Source: a virus
DNA: 40,149 nucleotides
IMG/VR virus record: IMGVR_UViG_3300005337_000032
Span: 1 to 40,149 of that record
Reading direction: 5' to 3' (one strand)
How positions within the stretch are numbered: position 1 is the first letter of the stretch; every line of letters begins with the position of its first letter. Shown in pieces: positions 37,427 through 40,149 of the stretch. The notes under the pieces are model-generated. The model did no database searches. It was not told the origin of the DNA and was given only the letters and a program-made list of their open reading frames with translations. Both the position numbers and the translations under genes were made by a program.

Positions 37427-37613
37427 CCACCAGGTGCTCGTCGACACCCTCGCGGCTGCGCAGGCTGTCGAGCGTCCGCCCACCGTGATCCGGCGGTGGG
37501 CACACCGCGGGCTGCTCACCCGCTGCGGTGCGGACCGGCGGGGCCGCACCCTCTACGACCTCGCGGAGGTGTTCGATGTCGACCGACGATTCCGACGACG
37601 ACCGACGACGTGA
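37419..37613 (+). CDS. small MerR/HTH_17-like protein
   Basis: A 64-aa protein. VERPPTVIRRWAHRGLLTRC, then GRTLYDLAEVFDVDRRF, is a helix-turn-helix with the W-x2-R-G-L turn. Short, with a basic end. It may be a local regulator or a DNA-bending protein. Confidence 0.72.
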   Translation: MSDHQVLVDTLAAAQAVERPPTVIRRWAHRGLLTRCGADRRGRTLYDLAEVFDVDRRFRRRPTT

Positions 37614-37716
37614 GCGTCCCCGACGCGGGCAACCGCTGTGGGTCCCGTTCGCGCTGGCGTTCGCGGCAGGGTTCGCCGTCGGCTGGGCTGTGCTGGTGTT
37701 GCTGTGGACGTGGTGA
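37576..37716 (+). CDS. 46-aa single-pass membrane protein
   Basis: An acidic/basic N-terminus (STDDSDDDRRRERPRRGQPL) and one membrane segment (about 22-44, WVPFALAFAAGFAVGWAVLV). 38-bp overlap with the HTH gene. No function known. Confidence 0.65.
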   Translation: MSTDDSDDDRRRERPRRGQPLWVPFALAFAAGFAVGWAVLVLLWTW

Positions 37717-37880
37717 TCCAGGTGAGCCTGCCGCACGCCACCTTCGGGCTCGTCGTGCACGACGGGTGGGTGGTCGACGCCGCCCCCATCGCACGGTGGG
37801 CCATCGGGAAGCGCGAACGGTACGTCGCCGACTACTTCCGTCGCCGAGGGGCGCGGTTCGAGAGAGTGGAGGACGCATGA
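37713..37880 (+). CDS. 55-aa protein (unknown)
   Basis: MIQVSLPHATFGLVVHDGWV, then VDAAPIARWAIGKRERYVAD. This pattern is familiar from small actinophage proteins. GTG 37713 overlaps the previous stop by 4 bp; GTG 37710 and 37704 are in-frame alternatives. Confidence 0.68.
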   Translation: MIQVSLPHATFGLVVHDGWVVDAAPIARWAIGKRERYVADYFRRRGARFERVEDA

Positions 37881-38095
37881 GCCGTGAGGTGATCGCCCCG
37901 GCGCGGGTAGCCGCCGCCGCCGCAGCGCTGGACCGGCACCGGTGGAAGACCATGGGCGTCGACTCGACCCTGTGCGAGTGCGGCGAGGTGGTCCACGGCG
38001 ACGCCGCCCTGACCACCTTCCCCGCCGACGTGGCGTTCCGGGAGCACATCGCGGTCGCCATGCTCACCGCCGCCGGGTTCACGGTCGAACTGTGA
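37877..38095 (+). CDS. 72-aa protein (unknown)
   Basis: Alanine-rich helix (PARVAAAAAALDRHRWKTMG), CECGEVVHGD, then a helix (AFREHIAVAMLTAAGFTVEL). ATG overlaps the previous stop. Possible metal binding. No family recognised. Confidence 0.68.
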   Translation: MSREVIAPARVAAAAAALDRHRWKTMGVDSTLCECGEVVHGDAALTTFPADVAFREHIAVAMLTAAGFTVEL

Positions 38096-38316
38096 GCGAC
38101 CCGCACCCGCTCGACGACCTCGCCCACACGTACTGCCGCGCTGGTGTCCACGGTGACGAACTGGAACGCGCGCTGCACTCGCTCGGCTGGGCGCGCGTGA
38201 TGGACAAGACCACCTGGCTGCTCGTCGACGCCCTGCATGGGCTGCTCGGCCAGATGCTCGACCACGCCCCACCCGACATGCCACGCATCCACGACGGACC
38301 ACCGGAGGGCTCGTGA
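38092..38316 (+). CDS. 74-aa protein (unknown)
   Basis: Helical (HPLDDLAHTYCRAGVHGDEL, then TTWLLVDALHGLLGQMLDHA). GTG overlaps the previous stop by 4 bp. No family recognised. Confidence 0.68.
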   Translation: MSDPHPLDDLAHTYCRAGVHGDELERALHSLGWARVMDKTTWLLVDALHGLLGQMLDHAPPDMPRIHDGPPEGS

Positions 38317-38423
38317 ACAAGACGCTTCAGGTGATCGGTGCGGTGCTCGCCACCGCGGTGGTCATCGGCCTCGCGTGGTGGCTGATCGCCGCCACCCTCA
38401 ACCCCCCGGTCGGTCCGCTGTGA
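38313..38423 (+). CDS. 36-aa single-pass membrane micropeptide
   Basis: MNKTLQVIGAVLATAVVIGL, then AWWLIAATLNPPVGPL: one membrane segment (about 5-28) and almost nothing else. 4-bp overlaps at both ends argue that it is a real gene in this operon. Confidence 0.62.
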   Translation: MNKTLQVIGAVLATAVVIGLAWWLIAATLNPPVGPL

Positions 38424-38665
38424 AGGACGACCGGATCACCGCGGAGATGATCGAGAAGTTGGCGGCCAAGGCTGCCGAGGAGGCGTGCCCGGTGTGCGGC
38501 GCGGTCGGCCAGATCACGGTCACCGAGAAGTGGGTGCCGACGCCACCGTCGCACCCCACCCTGCGGTTCTCGCGCGGCCCGCGCGGCTTCCCGCTGTGGT
38601 TCCAGTGCAAGGCGTGCGGCAGCGGCGTGCGAGTCGCTGAGATGCCGAAGGGGTACCGAGGGTGA
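38420..38665 (+). CDS. 81-aa zinc-ribbon protein (unknown)
   Basis: CPVCGAVGQITVTEKW and QCKACGSGVRVAEMP form a CxxC-CxxC zinc ribbon. GTG overlaps the micropeptide stop. No function known. Confidence 0.72.
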   Translation: MKDDRITAEMIEKLAAKAAEEACPVCGAVGQITVTEKWVPTPPSHPTLRFSRGPRGFPLWFQCKACGSGVRVAEMPKGYRG

Positions 38666-39000
38666 CGCACTACGACCGGGCCGGACGACCCATCACCCTG
38701 GACGAGTGGCTGGCCCTGGTCGCGGACATCGAGGGCAAGCGAGTGGCCGCCGCCGACGTGGTCACCCCCACCGGTCGGTGCCTGTGGGTGTCCACCGTCT
38801 GGCTGGGCATCGACTACTCGTTCGGCTACGGGCCGCCGCTCATCTTCGAGACGATGGTGTTCGAGCACGGCATGGCCGACACCTCGTACGGCGAGCGGTA
38901 CGCCACCGAGGTCCAAGCCCTGGCCGGCCATGCTCGGGCGGTGCACGCCGCCCGAGAAGGGTTGCTGGACCCCCACGACAAGAAGGCGGAGCACGGATGA
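38662..39000 (+). CDS. 112-aa protein (unknown)
   Basis: RPITLDEWLALVADIEGKRV, then GRCLWVSTVWLGIDYSFGYG, and FETMVFEHGMADTSYGERYA: a well-formed alpha/beta protein with several aromatic residues. This pattern is frequent in actinophage genomes, without known function. GTG start, 4-bp overlap. Confidence 0.74.
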   Translation: MTHYDRAGRPITLDEWLALVADIEGKRVAAADVVTPTGRCLWVSTVWLGIDYSFGYGPPLIFETMVFEHGMADTSYGERYATEVQALAGHARAVHAAREGLLDPHDKKAEHG

Positions 39001-39257
39001 GCGACATCGACTGCCCGCGCGCCAAGTCCGCGATGACGCCGTGCATCGCCCGGGACGGCCGGTCCGCGCTGGCCGACGACCTCCGGTGCGTCGGCTGCAA
39101 CGCTGAGCCGCTCCCGCTGCTTGACGACCTGCTCGCCAAGATGGGCGGCAGCGATCTCGTCGGCCTGCCGCGTCCCGAGCAGCAAGCCGACCTGCTCGCC
39201 GCCTACGTCCGCCTCTACGTCGACCGCAAGGAGACACCCCATGACCAGACCACTTGA
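38997..39257 (+). CDS. 86-aa protein with two CxxC-type sites (unknown)
   Basis: DCPRAKSAMTPCIARDGRSA and LRCVGCNAEPLPLL suggest one metal-bound knuckle. The C-terminal part is helical (RPEQQADLLAAYVRLYVDRK). ATG overlaps the previous stop; 17-bp overlap with the next gene. Confidence 0.7.
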   Translation: MSDIDCPRAKSAMTPCIARDGRSALADDLRCVGCNAEPLPLLDDLLAKMGGSDLVGLPRPEQQADLLAAYVRLYVDRKETPHDQTT

Positions 39258-39501
39258 CGTCCGGCTCCGCGAGTATCGCGACATCCTGCTGCACACCGCG
39301 GACGACATCGACGCGACCCTCGCCCGGCTGCCGTCCCAACCGCGGGACGACGACGACCGGGAGGCCCGTGCGGTGCTCGGCTCGGTCGCGCAGTTCCAGC
39401 GCAAGTACGCCGAGGACATGACCACCCTGCTCATCGGGGACGAGGAACTGGAGTCGTGGGCCATCACCGGGGAGTTGCCACCAGGCGGCGGCCCGCTGTG
39501 A
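39241..39501 (+). CDS. 86-aa helical protein (unknown)
   Basis: PLDVRLREYRDILLHTADDI, then LGSVAQFQRKYAEDMTTLLI. Helical and acidic. Overlaps both neighbours. No family recognised. Confidence 0.7.
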   Translation: MTRPLDVRLREYRDILLHTADDIDATLARLPSQPRDDDDREARAVLGSVAQFQRKYAEDMTTLLIGDEELESWAITGELPPGGGPL

Positions 39502-39818
39502 GCGGCGACCTCGCACACCGGATGTACGACGAGCCGGTGGCGTGCCCGTACTGCGGTTACCAGATGGACGCCACCACCGCGGTCGACGGCCCCGGGGACA
39601 AGGAGCCGAAGGCAGGCGACGTCGCGTTCTGCATCGCGTGCGGGCGGGTCGCGGTGTTCACCTCGATCCTCGGGCGGCTGCGACCGGTCCCACCCACCGC
39701 GGAGCAACTCGCGGAGTACCTGGCGGACCCGCGCATCGGCGGCATCATCGACGCCTGGAACGTGGTCCGGGCTCGCCATCTGCTCGGTCGTCAGGGATGG
39801 CCGGGGACTCCAGGTTGA
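39498..39818 (+). CDS. 106-aa zinc-ribbon protein (unknown)
   Basis: ACPYCGYQMDATTAVDGPGD and FCIACGRVAVFTSILG form a zinc ribbon; a C-terminal helix follows (AEQLAEYLADPRIGGIIDAW). GTG overlaps the previous stop. No function known. Confidence 0.74.
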   Translation: MSGDLAHRMYDEPVACPYCGYQMDATTAVDGPGDKEPKAGDVAFCIACGRVAVFTSILGRLRPVPPTAEQLAEYLADPRIGGIIDAWNVVRARHLLGRQGWPGTPG

Positions 39819-39976
39819 CGGCACCCTGCCGTCTAGGAACACTGGTCGCCAGCGGGACAGGTGTCTCTCCGGGAGGGTTCCCCTCACCCGGCGGTAGCCC
39901 GGACCGCACGCCGGCAGACCGGGACGCGACCCCCCCTGGGCAACGTCCCGGTCTGTGCGTCCGCCGGGGGTGAGAC
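39819..39976. other. non-coding gap with hairpins at the right end
   Basis: No gene seen. It holds the dyad GACGGCA-CCC-TGCCGTC at 39817-39833, a degenerate family II-like site near 39830-39848, and a strong hairpin at 39915-39955. CGA followed by seven C and T occurs here (39927-39937) and also at 27-37, the other window edge. Confidence 0.5.
39915..39955 (+). terminator. hairpin after the last long operon
   Basis: A perfect 12-bp stem (39915-39926 with 39944-39955) and a 17-base loop. Placed after the 18th gene of the rightward operon. No long T run follows, so its strength is uncertain. Confidence 0.6.
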
Positions 39977-40149
39977 GTGAGCGACCCCACCCCGGAGCAA
40001 CTGCCGGTGCACCACCCGCCGAAGGCCGACCCTGAACTGCAGCCGTACGCACAGTGGCGGCAGGACGAGGACCGCGGTGCCCGCGCCGCTCACGCCGACG
40101 CGCAACTCCCACCCGAGGACCGCACCCCACCGGAGACCATCGTCACCGA
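39977..40149 (+). CDS. small protein running off the right edge (unknown)
   Basis: At least 57 codons (SDPTPEQLPVHHPPKADPEL, then QPYAQWRQDEDRGARAAHAD). GTG start after CGGGGGTGAGAC. It has no stop before the edge. If base 40149 is joined to base 1 it stays open and ends at a TGA at 53-55, giving 75 residues with an Arg-rich end, just before the methyltransferase start. Function unknown. Confidence 0.6.
   Translation, partial: MSDPTPEQLPVHHPPKADPELQPYAQWRQDEDRGARAAHADAQLPPEDRTPPETIVT

Noticed and set aside
39830-39848. Family II operator near the right edge (CGTCTAGG-AAC-ACTGGTCG)
   Set aside because: Only about five or six of eight positions match in each half; too weak to count.

Overview
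This 40,149-base window looks like the essentially complete genome of a temperate, siphovirus-type phage (or an intact prophage) of a high-GC Gram-positive (actinobacterial) host. The grounds are a very GC-rich composition (around 70 % by eye), many GTG starts with 1-4 bp stop/start overlaps, a full head-neck-tail-lysis gene order, a large serine integrase, an immunity region, and a set of small zinc-ribbon and helix-turn-helix genes of the kind common in actinobacteriophages. No host genes, tRNA, rRNA, CRISPR array or insertion sequence was seen. The last ORF runs off the right edge and would continue in frame from base 1, which suggests that the two edges are adjacent in a circular or concatemeric molecule. 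The host species cannot be named from the sequence.

Layout. 63-20891 (+) is one long late operon: ParB-methyltransferase, small and large terminase, an Sm-like small protein, portal fused to a MuF domain, prohead protease, major capsid, neck and connector proteins, tail terminator, major tail protein, frameshifted tail assembly chaperone, tape measure with three 58-residue repeats, distal tail and tail-tip proteins, a lectin-like fibre protein, endolysin and holin, closed by a perfect 13-bp hairpin terminator. 20955-22059 (-) holds small leftward genes, including an excisionase-like HTH gene. 22251-23686 (+) is a short rightward operon with an Lsr2-like zinc-finger protein. 23862-26378 (-) holds the serine integrase and the putative repressor. 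26498-33994 (+) is the early region: Cro-like protein, YqaJ exonuclease and RecT annealase, HNH nuclease, RusA resolvase, replisome organiser, a replication-origin-like region (iterons and DnaA boxes), an ADP-ribosyltransferase-like protein and a C5 cytosine methyltransferase. 33985-35894 (-) is an island of eight small leftward genes. 36011-40149 (+) is a run of 19 tiny tightly overlapped genes of mostly unknown function.

The most striking signal is regulatory. Two unrelated repeated motif families tie the scattered units together. Family I is a 29-bp promoter/operator present five times, always in front of leftward units; a GCAC-N3-GTGC dyad lies inside an exact 17-bp spacer. At three copies the predicted transcription start falls on or one base before the ATG, predicting leaderless mRNAs. 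Family II is a 19-bp dyad, YGTCYRAC-N3-GTYRGACR, present about ten times in intergenic or leader DNA, including directly at the repressor start codon; it occurs in tandem pairs exactly 23 bp apart at three places, and two of these pairs form promoter-like -35/-10 elements for leaderless rightward genes. Family II is plausibly the immunity operator; the protein that reads family I is unknown.

How the parts would work together: in the lysogen the repressor would hold family II promoters, shutting the recombination/replication region and the rightward operons, while the family I units form a separately controlled leftward regulon. On induction, YqaJ/RecT/RusA and the replisome organiser would act with host DnaA at the iteron region, and the late operon would build the particle and lyse the cell. 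These roles come from family knowledge and context, not experiment.
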